Below the pieces are notes generated by a model, which had not been told where the DNA came from, did not search any database, and saw only the letters and a program-made list of their open reading frames with translations. A program made the translations under genes and the position numbers. 64,000 bases of DNA from an uncultured Muribaculaceae bacterium (GTDB taxonomy: Bacteria; Bacteroidota; Bacteroidia; Bacteroidales; Muribaculaceae), in contig CAJTME010000003.1 of NCBI GenBank assembly GCA_910577315.1, forward strand, positions 62,001 to 126,000, written 5' to 3'. Positions 23,514 through 31,425 of the stretch are shown here, piece after piece. Numbering within the stretch: the first letter of the stretch is position 1; the number at the start of each line of letters is the position of its first letter.

Positions 23514-25061
23514 TTAAGCCTTGGCTACCCCCCACGAGCCCTTGTCGAGGTTGCGGTATGATATGGCCTCCCGAATGTGCACTGGGCTGATGTCGTGGCT
23601 TCCGGCCAAATCGGCGATGGTGCGGGCAACCTTGAGAATACGGTCGTAGGCACGTGCGCTCATGTCATATTTGGTCATCGCCTTGCGCAGAATCTCCATC
23701 GACTCATTGCCGAGCGCACACCACTTGGCTATGTGGCGCGACGACATCTGGGCGTTGCAATGGATTTCGGGCACGTCGGCATACCGCCGCGCCTGCACTT
23801 CCCTGGCCCGCACAACCCGCTCGCGGATTGAGGCGCTTGACTCACCGTCTGCCATCGACGAAAGCTTTTCAAACGGCACTGGGAGAATCTCAACCTGAAT
23901 GTCGATGCGGTCGAGCAGCGGGCCCGAAATACGGCTCAGATACTTTGAAACGGCTCCTGGAGGACAGGTACACTCGCGGGTGGGATGGTTGTAATATCCG
24001 CACGGGCACGGGTTCATCGAAGCCACCAGCATTATTCCCGCCGGATAATCGACGGCATACCGTGCCCGGCTGATGCTGATGTGACGGTCTTCGAGCGGCT
24101 GCCGCAGCACTTCAAGCACCTGGCGTGGAAATTCGGGGAATTCATCCATGAAAAGTATGCCGTTGTGGGCGAGGGAAATCTCGCCGGGAACAGGGTTTGT
24201 GCCACCGCCGACGAGCGCTACGGGCGATATGGTGTGGTGAGGCGCCCGGAATGGCCTCACCGTCATGAGCTTGGAGCCGCTTTTGAGCTTGCCGGCCACG
24301 GAATGTATCTTTGTGGTCTCCAACGCCTCGGCCAAGCTCAAAGGCGGCATTATGGTGGGCAGCCGTTTCGACAGCATCGACTTGCCGGAGCCCGGAGGAC
24401 CCACCAGCAATATGTTGTGGCCACCGGCGCATGCGACCTCAAACGCCCGCTTGACGCTCTCCTGCCCCTTGACTTCCGAGAAATCGAGGTCGAACATGAC
24501 CTGTGCGCGGGCAAATTCGGCGCGGGTGTCAAATTCCACAGGCGACAGCTGCGAGGCGCCCCGCAGCAAATCGGCCACGTCAAGCAGGCAGTTCACCCCA
24601 TAGACTTCAAGATTGTTTACCACGGCGGCCTCCGTGGCATTTGCCTGCGGAACGATTATGCCCTTATACCCGCGCTTGCGGGCCTCGATTGCCATGGGAA
24701 GTGCGCCGCGTATCGGCAGCACGGAGCCGTCGAGGGACAGCTCGCCCATAATCATGTACCGGCCCAGTTCGGGCGCCTGAATCTGCCCCGAGCCTACCAA
24801 CAGGGCGATAGCGATGGGAAGGTCGTAGGCCGCACCCTCTTTCTTGACATCGGCAGGAGCCATGTTCACCACCACGCTCTTGCGCGGAAAGTCATAACCG
24901 CTTTGGCGAATGGCCGAAATCACACGCTGGTGGCTTTCCTTGACAGCGGCGTCCGGGAGACCGACAATGCAGAATTGCAGGCCGTTCTCAACCGATACTT
25001 CAATGGTGACGACCAGGGCGTCAATGCCGTGGACGGCGGCTCCGTAAGTTTTGACAAGCAT
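23514..25061 (-). CDS. comM: YifB/ComM-family Mg-chelatase-like AAA+ ATPase
   Basis: 515 residues, usual length. An N-terminal Lon-protease-like domain (about 1-170; VEVSVENGLQFCIVGLPDAAVKESHQR, LSLDGSVLPIRGALP) is followed by the AAA+ core with Walker A GPPGSGKSML, a Walker-B-like ILFMDEFPEF, the MNPCPCGY motif with zinc-like Cys residues, and the Mg-chelatase C-terminal domain. In transforming bacteria ComM is a helicase that extends heteroduplex integration; whether this strain is competent is not shown. It lies 27 bases after the DUF4369 gene on the same strand. Confidence 0.93.
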   Translation of the reverse strand: MLVKTYGAAVHGIDALVVTIEVSVENGLQFCIVGLPDAAVKESHQRVISAIRQSGYDFPRKSVVVNMAPADVKKEGAAYDLPIAIALLVGSGQIQAPELGRYMIMGELSLDGSVLPIRGALPMAIEARKRGYKGIIVPQANATEAAVVNNLEVYGVNCLLDVADLLRGASQLSPVEFDTRAEFARAQVMFDLDFSEVKGQESVKRAFEVACAGGHNILLVGPPGSGKSMLSKRLPTIMPPLSLAEALETTKIHSVAGKLKSGSKLMTVRPFRAPHHTISPVALVGGGTNPVPGEISLAHNGILFMDEFPEFPRQVLEVLRQPLEDRHISISRARYAVDYPAGIMLVASMNPCPCGYYNHPTRECTCPPGAVSKYLSRISGPLLDRIDIQVEILPVPFEKLSSMADGESSASIRERVVRAREVQARRYADVPEIHCNAQMSSRHIAKWCALGNESMEILRKAMTKYDMSARAYDRILKVARTIADLAGSHDISPVHIREAISYRNLDKGSWGVAKA

Positions 25062-25088
25062 TTCGTGGAGGATTAAGAGAGTGTTAAA

Positions 25089-26099
25089 TTATCGCAGGTG
25101 ACTTACGGTCTCGCTCACGGCCAGGGTCGCCGAGGAGCCACGCCACAATTGGGTGCCGGCCGAATCGGCCAGGATGAAATAAGGAAGGGTCGGCACGCCG
25201 AGGCGCTCCACACCGCGACCCATCACCCCGCCGGGCATCCAGCCCTGGGTCCATGTGGCCGAATCGGCAGCGACGGTATGACGCCATATTGTCGTGTCAG
25301 GATCCATGTTCAGGTCAATAAGCTCGAAGCGGTCCTTCGCCACGTGACGCGCCATACGGCGCAACGCCGAGAGAACGCTGTCGCGGCCATCCCGACGGTC
25401 GGATAGCACCAGCATGGCCAGTCCCTTGCGGGATTTACCAAACTCGGCTTCCCGGTTGCCCGACATGCGGTAGACAATCCCATCGGCGAGGGCAGTTTCA
25501 GCCTTCGCGCCGCCCATTGCAAGCTGAGAGGCCACGGGACCCGAGACACTGTTGAACCTCGCGTCGGGCAGAATCAACTCATGGAGTGAATCGGCCAGGG
25601 CCGCAAATCCGGCGGCATCAAACTCTGTAGCCAGAAGTATGTCGGCCACGGCATCGTCGGGATGCGCCCTCACATATTCGGCCACCGCATTGTTGCGTGA
25701 GGCTGTCGAAGCCATGAGATTATCGGCATTGGCATTGAGAAAAGCGGTGAGGCGGGCGGTGAGCTCATTGCCGGAAGCCTTTGTAAGGTATGGATTCTTG
25801 CGGTTGAGCCGCAAGTCAATGTCCTCGCCGTTGCGAGCCACGAAACGGCCCATCAGGCGGTAGTCATTGTCATACACCTCGACAAGCGCCAGCGACGCCG
25901 AGCGGCCCTCGAACATGAATTTGCCGTTGTTGGAGGCCGTGATGCCCGAAGCAACTCCGCCGTTGGTATAATATACGAAGCGCAGGTTAATCGAGGCGCC
26001 GTCGTCGAGCTCGCCTTTGACATGGAACGTGTCGTCATGTCCGCAAGCCGTCACTACCGCCGCGATAACCGCAAGGATAAATATTCTAAAACATTGCAT
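25089..26099 (-). CDS. DUF4369 / thioredoxin-like lipoprotein without CxxC
   Basis: 336 residues. The lipobox VTAC puts the lipidated Cys at 19. A DUF4369 domain (about 25-130; FHVKGELDDGASINLRFVYYTNGG) is followed by a helical linker and a C-terminal thioredoxin-like domain (about 220-336). The latter has a strand-helix start GLAMLVLSDRRDGRDSVLSALRRM and a cis-Pro segment GVPTLPYFILADSAGTQLWRG. The position where TlpA-type proteins carry CxxC reads SDRRDGRDS, so redox chemistry is unlikely. Probably a periplasmic lipoprotein of unknown role. Confidence 0.8.
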   Translation of the reverse strand: MQCFRIFILAVIAAVVTACGHDDTFHVKGELDDGASINLRFVYYTNGGVASGITASNNGKFMFEGRSASLALVEVYDNDYRLMGRFVARNGEDIDLRLNRKNPYLTKASGNELTARLTAFLNANADNLMASTASRNNAVAEYVRAHPDDAVADILLATEFDAAGFAALADSLHELILPDARFNSVSGPVASQLAMGGAKAETALADGIVYRMSGNREAEFGKSRKGLAMLVLSDRRDGRDSVLSALRRMARHVAKDRFELIDLNMDPDTTIWRHTVAADSATWTQGWMPGGVMGRGVERLGVPTLPYFILADSAGTQLWRGSSATLAVSETVSHLR

Positions 26100-26153
26100 A
26101 AGGCAAATTTACAAAATTATCCGCACCCGCAAAAATATGCCTGCAAATTTCCA

Positions 26154-27515
26154 TCAGGCTTTATTGGAAAGTATGCGCCAGGGAGCCGGATAGAGGTTAT
26201 TGGCACGGTTGCCGAGGTTCTTGACAAAGCCGAGGGGATGGCCATTGTGAGTGAGGAGAACGAACCCGCGCGGCGTCTCAGAAGGGAGCACAACCGCCTC
26301 GCGGCGAAGGTAGGCCAAGGCTACGTCGCGGTCGACTTCAGCCTCGGGAAACTCCCCGCGACGCAACGCCACCGCCATCGCAAGGTGCTGGGCCGGGACA
26401 AGGTCGCGCCCTTTGACCTCGCCCACAGTTATGCCGCGCGACACCACTTTGCAGCTGCGTTCCACGGCCTCGGCGAGCATTTCATGTCCACGGGGCAGTG
26501 CCGTAACAATACCGTCAGCTCCGCACCCATACGACCATTCGCCCTCAAGCCAGTTGCCGGCGGGCACACCTTTGGAGGTGGAAGCTGTTTTTCCTTTCCC
26601 CTTCCCCTTGGGCAACGAAGCGGGCGAGTCGCCGGGCTTGCGCACCATGGCAAGAAACAGGCCCTCGCCGCGAATCTCACCCGGCAGGAAACGATAGGCG
26701 GGAAATGCGAAGCCCGGGAGGGCACCTACGATTCCCGGCAACGACAACGCCGGAATTTCGACAGGTTCGGCTCCGTGGCTGTCGATGAGGCGCGTAACCA
26801 CGCGCTCGTCCTCGTCGGGATTGAAGGTGCACGTGCTGTAAATGAATATTCCTCCGGGACGCAGGGCCTGCCACAGGCAGTCCACAATATCGCGCTGACG
26901 GGCCGCACACTCAGCAACCAATCCTGGCGACCATTGCGCCACGGCCTGCTGGTCCTTGCGCATCATGCCCTCGCCCGAACACGGCACATCGGCGGCTATT
27001 ATGTCGAAGAAGCCGTCAAGTCCCCTCAGTGCCGAGGCATCGCCTCGCATCACCACAGCGGGCAATCCCCATTTCGCAAGGTTTTCCACGAGGATGGAAC
27101 AGCGCCGCGGGTCAAACTCGTTGGCAACTACAAACGACCCCGCCGGCAACGCGGTCATGGCGGCAGTGGTTTTCCCACCGGGAGCCGCGCATGCGTCAAG
27201 ATAGCGCAACGGGGACGACGTCGGGCCAAGAACTTCCACAGCCCTGGCCACGGCGGCAGCCTGGGCCATTGACGAGGCATCCTGCACGTAGTAAAGACCT
27301 TGATGAAGCGCGGGATCGAAGGTGAAACGAGGCCGGTCGGGAAGATAATATCCGTCGGCACACCACAGCACAATGTCAGCATCGTCAGCCACGGTCATTC
27401 CCTTTGCGCGGTTTACCCTCACGGACACCTCCGGCTCTGTATTTGCCAGAGTCTCCGGCAGGCGCGAGAACGGCCCGCCCATCCCCACGAGCATGTCTAC
27501 AAATTCACTGTTCAT
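26154..27515 (-). CDS. RsmB/RsmF-family rRNA (cytosine-C5)-methyltransferase
   Basis: 453 residues. The NOL1/NOP2/Sun methyltransferase core has the SAM-binding DACAAPGGKTT, then DVPCSGEGMMRKD with one conserved Cys, and YSTCTFNPDEDE with the catalytic Cys. A C-terminal RsmF-like/pre-PUA part (about 340-453) carries GHEML and ALAYLRREAVVLP and GFVLLTHNGHPLGFVKNLGNRANNLYP. It methylates C5 of a cytosine in rRNA (RsmF acts on 16S C1407 in E. coli; the target here is inferred). A Lys/Gly-rich patch KGKGKGK lies between the domains. It overlaps the nuclease gene upstream by 11 bases. Confidence 0.9.
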   Translation of the reverse strand: MNSEFVDMLVGMGGPFSRLPETLANTEPEVSVRVNRAKGMTVADDADIVLWCADGYYLPDRPRFTFDPALHQGLYYVQDASSMAQAAAVARAVEVLGPTSSPLRYLDACAAPGGKTTAAMTALPAGSFVVANEFDPRRCSILVENLAKWGLPAVVMRGDASALRGLDGFFDIIAADVPCSGEGMMRKDQQAVAQWSPGLVAECAARQRDIVDCLWQALRPGGIFIYSTCTFNPDEDERVVTRLIDSHGAEPVEIPALSLPGIVGALPGFAFPAYRFLPGEIRGEGLFLAMVRKPGDSPASLPKGKGKGKTASTSKGVPAGNWLEGEWSYGCGADGIVTALPRGHEMLAEAVERSCKVVSRGITVGEVKGRDLVPAQHLAMAVALRRGEFPEAEVDRDVALAYLRREAVVLPSETPRGFVLLTHNGHPLGFVKNLGNRANNLYPAPWRILSNKA

Positions 27516-28260
27516 AATCGACTGCCACCATACGGGCGTTCAATATTGATTCAACTTCATCGGCGAGATAAGGTACATCCACCACCCAATAGCGGTCATA
27601 GTCGGGATGAAACACACCCAGATGGCCGGCCGAGATGCGAAGGCCGTATTTTTCTTCGAGAATACGGCGGTAAACACTCACCTGCAGGGCATAGTGGTGA
27701 AACACCGTGTCGGGAATATGGTCAATGGGCTCGAACGCCGTCTTGCCGTAAGGATTGTCAACGACCGGCATACCGAGGGTGTTTACAATCTTCGACGAAC
27801 GTTTCCAGTCCCAAATCTCCAGCTCGCGTGCCTCGTTGAACGCAAGCATGTCGAGGGTTCCCGCCAGCCGCGCCTCTTCATGGAAAATACGCCATTCGGT
27901 GCGTGCGGGACGAAGGCGTACATCGCAGGCGAAAGCCGCAAAGCGCAGAAATGTGCCGTCGGTCATCCACTGTTCCACGGGTTCGCCGAGATAATATCGC
28001 TCGATGCGGTCGTGCATCTCGGTGCCGAGGTTGCGGGCAAGCTCGCCCTTGGCGGCCCATTCGCGCAGAATCATCTCGCGGGGATGACCAGGGGTAGCCT
28101 TGCGTGTGGCCCAATATTCGGCATCAAAACGCTCGAACATATCCTCGACCACAGTCGTGACCGAGTCAAACTCCTCGCCGTCCACACGGTAGGTATGAGA
28201 CTCTGGCTCGAACTCGAGCCTTGCATCGCGGGGATGCCGGTTGCGTTCGTTATAGTTCAT
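27505..28260 (-). CDS. PD-(D/E)XK superfamily nuclease-like protein
   Basis: 251 residues, no signal peptide. The core pattern is a helix with GTEMHDRIERYYLG, then AGTLDMLAF (the Asp of the motif), ELEIWDWKRS (Glu and Lys of the (D/E)XK motif) and HHYALQVSVYRRILEEKYG, the Q-x-x-x-Y helix of RecB/Cas4-type nucleases. This fits the RecB-like/MGME1-like PD-(D/E)XK group, and the catalytic residues appear intact. It overlaps the radical SAM gene by ATGA and the methyltransferase gene by 11 bases, so all three are translationally coupled. Its cellular substrate is unknown. Confidence 0.8.
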   Translation of the reverse strand: MNYNERNRHPRDARLEFEPESHTYRVDGEEFDSVTTVVEDMFERFDAEYWATRKATPGHPREMILREWAAKGELARNLGTEMHDRIERYYLGEPVEQWMTDGTFLRFAAFACDVRLRPARTEWRIFHEEARLAGTLDMLAFNEARELEIWDWKRSSKIVNTLGMPVVDNPYGKTAFEPIDHIPDTVFHHYALQVSVYRRILEEKYGLRISAGHLGVFHPDYDRYWVVDVPYLADEVESILNARMVAVDYEQ

Positions 28261-29036
28261 GCCACTGAAACAGGTATGGATGTGGCGGCGGTGATGCGGG
28301 CCGCGATGGCCTCGAGTTCCTCGCGGGGAACTTTCCGCAGATTGGTTTCAGGAGTCGGACGGTCGAGGGAATACAGCATTATCTCACGGGGTTTTATAAG
28401 GCGGTAAGCCTCAATTAGTGCGTCGACCTCGGCGGCAGTGGAATTGTCGATTGCCGTTCCTTCGTGGCTTCCGCGCGTAATCATGGTCTGTATAATCGCC
28501 TTCGGACCGAACGCGGCGAGCTGGCCGATGACTTTCTCAGCCGTAAAATTCTTTGACACCGGGCGGTCGAGGGCGCGCAACGTCGGCTCGAATGCCGAGT
28601 CGAGTTTTAGAATTGCGTTGTCGACCTTACGCAAAGCCTCGACCACGGCGGGAGAATGGAGCATGGTGGAATTGGTGAGGACGCTGACCTTCACCGCCGG
28701 ATAATATTTGTCGCGCAGCCGCAATGTATCGTCTATTATTCCGGGGAAATCGGGGTTGACGGTGGGCTCGCCGTTTCCCGAGAAAGTGATGACATCGAGC
28801 CTGTCGCCGGCAGCCGACATGGCCTTAAGCTTGTCTTCAAGCAGGCGTGCGACCTCATCCCGCGCGGGCAGCCCCGTTGTGCCGGCGCCCTGGGCATTGT
28901 AGCCGGCCTCGCAATAAAGGCAGTCGAACGAGCATACCTTGCCGTCGCGCGGCGAGAGATTGACCCCGAGCGATGTGCCGAGGCGCCGCGAATGAATCGG
29001 GCCAAAAATCGTTTCGGAAAACATTACCGTTTGCAT
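28257..29036 (-). CDS. Radical SAM protein, unknown substrate
   Basis: 259 residues. The cluster motif is CSFDCLYC (CxxxCxxC), preceded by FGPIHSRRLGTSLGVNLSP and followed by the SAM-binding FSGNGEPTVNPDF. The family is a compact TIM-barrel radical SAM protein close to the MoaA/YfkA-type set often annotated only as radical SAM protein. No extra Fe-S cluster cysteines or SPASM domain are visible. It is cytoplasmic. The downstream nuclease gene starts within its stop codon. Confidence 0.88.
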   Translation of the reverse strand: MQTVMFSETIFGPIHSRRLGTSLGVNLSPRDGKVCSFDCLYCEAGYNAQGAGTTGLPARDEVARLLEDKLKAMSAAGDRLDVITFSGNGEPTVNPDFPGIIDDTLRLRDKYYPAVKVSVLTNSTMLHSPAVVEALRKVDNAILKLDSAFEPTLRALDRPVSKNFTAEKVIGQLAAFGPKAIIQTMITRGSHEGTAIDNSTAAEVDALIEAYRLIKPREIMLYSLDRPTPETNLRKVPREELEAIAARITAATSIPVSVA

Positions 29037-29048
29037 GACAATGAAAGT

Positions 29049-30263
29049 TTATGCGATTTTACGAGTGAACAGACGTGTGACGAGAGAGGTTAACGCAGCC
29101 ATCACCGCTACAAGCAACAGGACCGCTGCAATATCCACACCGGCGACACGCACCGGGTAGACATCGACCGAGAGTTTCGACGGGTCGCCGCCGAGTTTTA
29201 TGAAGCCGCCCCATTGCTGCGCGAAGGCAAGCGCAAGCCCCAGCGCGCATCCTATCAGGCCGCCGGCAAGGGTGATTGCGGCACCCATCCAGGCGAAGAC
29301 CGAGCGCACCATGCGCCGGGGAGCGCCCAGAAAGCGCAGGGTGGCCATGTTGTCGCGCTTCTCAATCACCATGAGCGACAGTGTGGATATAATATTGAAG
29401 GCCGCTATGATGAGGATGAATATCAGCATGGCGAAAGTGACCCATTTCTCAACGGAAATCATGCGGTAGGCCTCGGCATGCTGCTGCTGGCGGTCGCTTA
29501 CCCCGTATCCGTCGCCAAGCTTGTCCCGGAGCCGACCGGCAAGTTCGTCAGCGTCAACGCCCCGGGCCGCCCTGACCTCTATGGCCGAAGCCTCGGATGA
29601 GTAGCTCAAAAGGTCGCGCGCCACACTTAGGGGCACTATGATGTGGTCGGCATCTATTTCCATCTGGTCGACCTGAAACACACGGTCCACTACCAACGGC
29701 GCCGAAAAAAAGGCTCCGGCGGGATTGGCGGGATTTATGCGGCCCACACGCTTAGGGACATACAGCTCGGCCCCGGAAGAACCGGGCCGAAGCAAAAGCC
29801 TGTTGGCCACACCGACCGCCACGGCCATGGAATCGCCTTGAAAAGCTTCGGCCGACGGCAATGCCGACGCCACAACGGCATCGGATAGGTCTACCACAGC
29901 CGGATAGGTCGCGTCAACCCCCTTGAATACCACGCCGAGCTGGGCGTCGCCGGCCACGAGAAGCCCCCGTTCGGTGAGCGTCGGGGTGGCCGCCGCCACG
30001 CCGTCAACCTGTCTCAACTCAGCCGCCAGGGAGTCGCCGTCGGCAATCATCTTGCCCCGCAGGGGAGTAACCATGAGGTCGGGGTCAATTACCGAAAAGT
30101 GGGAGGCGGCCAGGTCGGTGAAGCCGTTGAATACCGAAAGGACAACAACGATGGCAGCCGTCGCCACGGCAACTCCGGCCACAGATATGGCGGAGATGAC
30201 ATTGACGGCGGCATGCGATTTCTTAGATACCAGGTAGCGCAAGGCTACTTGCAGTGCCAACAT
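29049..30263 (-). CDS. LolC/LolE-type ABC transporter permease (FtsX-like)
   Basis: 404 residues from the ATG at 30263, chosen over an ORF start 38 codons upstream because that extension overlaps rbfA and the sequence MLALQVALRYLVSKKSHAAVNVISAIS is the usual N-terminus. There is one N-terminal TM (about 20-45), a large periplasmic domain (about 50-270), and three C-terminal TMs with the FtsX-like pattern VEKWVTFAMLIFILIIAAFNIISTL and FLGAPRRMVRSVF. Family members extract lipoproteins from the inner membrane with LolD; the substrate is inferred. It starts 1 base after the rbfA stop. Confidence 0.88.
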   Translation of the reverse strand: MLALQVALRYLVSKKSHAAVNVISAISVAGVAVATAAIVVVLSVFNGFTDLAASHFSVIDPDLMVTPLRGKMIADGDSLAAELRQVDGVAAATPTLTERGLLVAGDAQLGVVFKGVDATYPAVVDLSDAVVASALPSAEAFQGDSMAVAVGVANRLLLRPGSSGAELYVPKRVGRINPANPAGAFFSAPLVVDRVFQVDQMEIDADHIIVPLSVARDLLSYSSEASAIEVRAARGVDADELAGRLRDKLGDGYGVSDRQQQHAEAYRMISVEKWVTFAMLIFILIIAAFNIISTLSLMVIEKRDNMATLRFLGAPRRMVRSVFAWMGAAITLAGGLIGCALGLALAFAQQWGGFIKLGGDPSKLSVDVYPVRVAGVDIAAVLLLVAVMAALTSLVTRLFTRKIA

Positions 30264-30264
30264 C

Positions 30265-30600
30265 TTATTTCTCGAGGAGGGTGTCGATTTTTTCGAGATA
30301 GTCGAGGGTATCGTCAAGATAGAACTGGAGCTCGGGGGTCTTGCGCAGCTGGAAGCGCACTTTCTGTGCGAGCTCATATCGGATGGTCTTGGCGCTTATG
30401 TTGATGTTTTCCATGACCTCCTGGGCTTTTTCAGAGGGGAAGACCGAAAGATAGGCCTTGGCCACTGACAAGTCGGGAGAAACGCGGACAGCGCTGACCG
30501 ACACGATTGTGCCGTGGGTTTTCGCGGTCTGCTGACGGAAAATTTCGCTCAGCTCTTTCTGGAGCAGGCGGGATATTTTGGCTTGACGGGTTGATTCCAT
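30265..30600 (-). CDS. rbfA: Ribosome-binding factor A
   Basis: 111 residues. The N-terminal RQAKISRLLQKELSEIFRQQ, the central VSVSAVRVSPDLSVAKAYLSVFP and the C-terminal VRFQLRKTPELQFYLDDTLDY are diagnostic of RbfA, a KH-fold factor that helps mature the 30S subunit and the 5' end of 16S rRNA. It probably heads an operon with the LolC/E permease. A TTAGGAATT-type array lies just upstream of its start. Confidence 0.96.
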   Translation of the reverse strand: MESTRQAKISRLLQKELSEIFRQQTAKTHGTIVSVSAVRVSPDLSVAKAYLSVFPSEKAQEVMENINISAKTIRYELAQKVRFQLRKTPELQFYLDDTLDYLEKIDTLLEK

Positions 30601-30615
30601 AATACAATATATTAA

Positions 30616-30655
30616 ATCAGGAATTAGGATTTAGGATTTAGGAATTAGGGATTAA
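30616..30655 (-). repeat. Intergenic TAATTCC/TAAATCC array
   Basis: On the minus strand about 40 bases of degenerate 7-8-base units (CCTAATT, CCTAAAT) between the sirtuin gene and rbfA, in the same orientation relative to transcription as the arrays at 1834-1915 and 51451-51526, but lacking the TGCAC part. Confidence 0.7.
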
Positions 30656-30701
30656 GCTTTAAGGCTTTCATCCTTATCTTCCTGTGCCAATCCCATATTC
30701 C

Positions 30702-31394
30702 TCAGTTGTTCAATTTTTCAAGTTCTTTGGCAAGCATGCGGACGCCTTCCGACGCGCCGGCCTTAATCACATGGACATCGGCGGGGACGTCGGCGGGATT
30801 GGGGTCGATGTAATACACCGGCACCCCAGCCCTGACATAATGGAGCAATGCCGCGGCGGGATAGACCACCAGCGAGGTACCGATTATGACGAACACATCG
30901 GCCTGGGCGGCAAGTTCGGTTGCCGGCTCGAACATCGGCACAGCTTCCTGGAAGAACACGATGTGGGGACGGACATGATGACCGTCAATCACGGTGTCGG
31001 GTGTGGTGTCGAGCGCGTCGGGTTTAAGTTCATAGACCAGTGACTCATCGTCAACGGCACGGACTTTCATGAGCTCGCCGTGGAGGTGAAGCACATTCTT
31101 CGACCCGGCACGTTCGTGAAGGTTGTCGACATTCTGCGTTATGACATACACATCGTAGTCTTTCTCGAGTTCCACAAGGCCGCGGTGGCCGTCGTTGGGG
31201 CTTACACTCACAAGGTCATGACGGCGTTTGTTGTAGAACTCATGGACCAGCGCCGGATCGGCGCGGAATCCGTCGGCACTGGCCACCTGCATCACGGGAT
31301 AGTTTTCCCACAGGCCTCCGGCATCGCGGAAGGTGGAAATGCCGCTTTCGGCGCTCATTCCGGCGCCGGTAGATATTACGAGTTTCTTTTTCAT
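30702..31394 (-). CDS. cobB: Sir2-family NAD-dependent protein deacylase
   Basis: 230 residues. GAGMSAESGISTFRD binds NAD, TQNVDNLHERAGS and HLHGEL carry the catalytic His, and IGTSLVVYPAAALL is the second NAD motif. FYNKRR near residue 53 gives the Tyr-x-x-Arg pair of class III sirtuins (CobB, SIRT5), which accept succinyl or malonyl lysine as well as acetyl. The usual four zinc cysteines are absent after HLHGEL, as in some bacterial members. It lies 31 bases downstream of ftsZ on the same strand, an uncommon neighbour for the cell-division cluster. Confidence 0.92.
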   Translation of the reverse strand: MKKKLVISTGAGMSAESGISTFRDAGGLWENYPVMQVASADGFRADPALVHEFYNKRRHDLVSVSPNDGHRGLVELEKDYDVYVITQNVDNLHERAGSKNVLHLHGELMKVRAVDDESLVYELKPDALDTTPDTVIDGHHVRPHIVFFQEAVPMFEPATELAAQADVFVIIGTSLVVYPAAALLHYVRAGVPVYYIDPNPADVPADVHVIKAGASEGVRMLAKELEKLNN

Positions 31395-31425
31395 GCCAAT
31401 ATAACGCTTGGAGCGGCCTTATTGA

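Noticed and set aside
29049..30377. Longer 442-residue start for the LolC/E permease
   Set aside because: The extra 38 codons lie inside rbfA in another frame, are Ser-rich without similarity, and the ATG at 30263 directly follows the rbfA stop.
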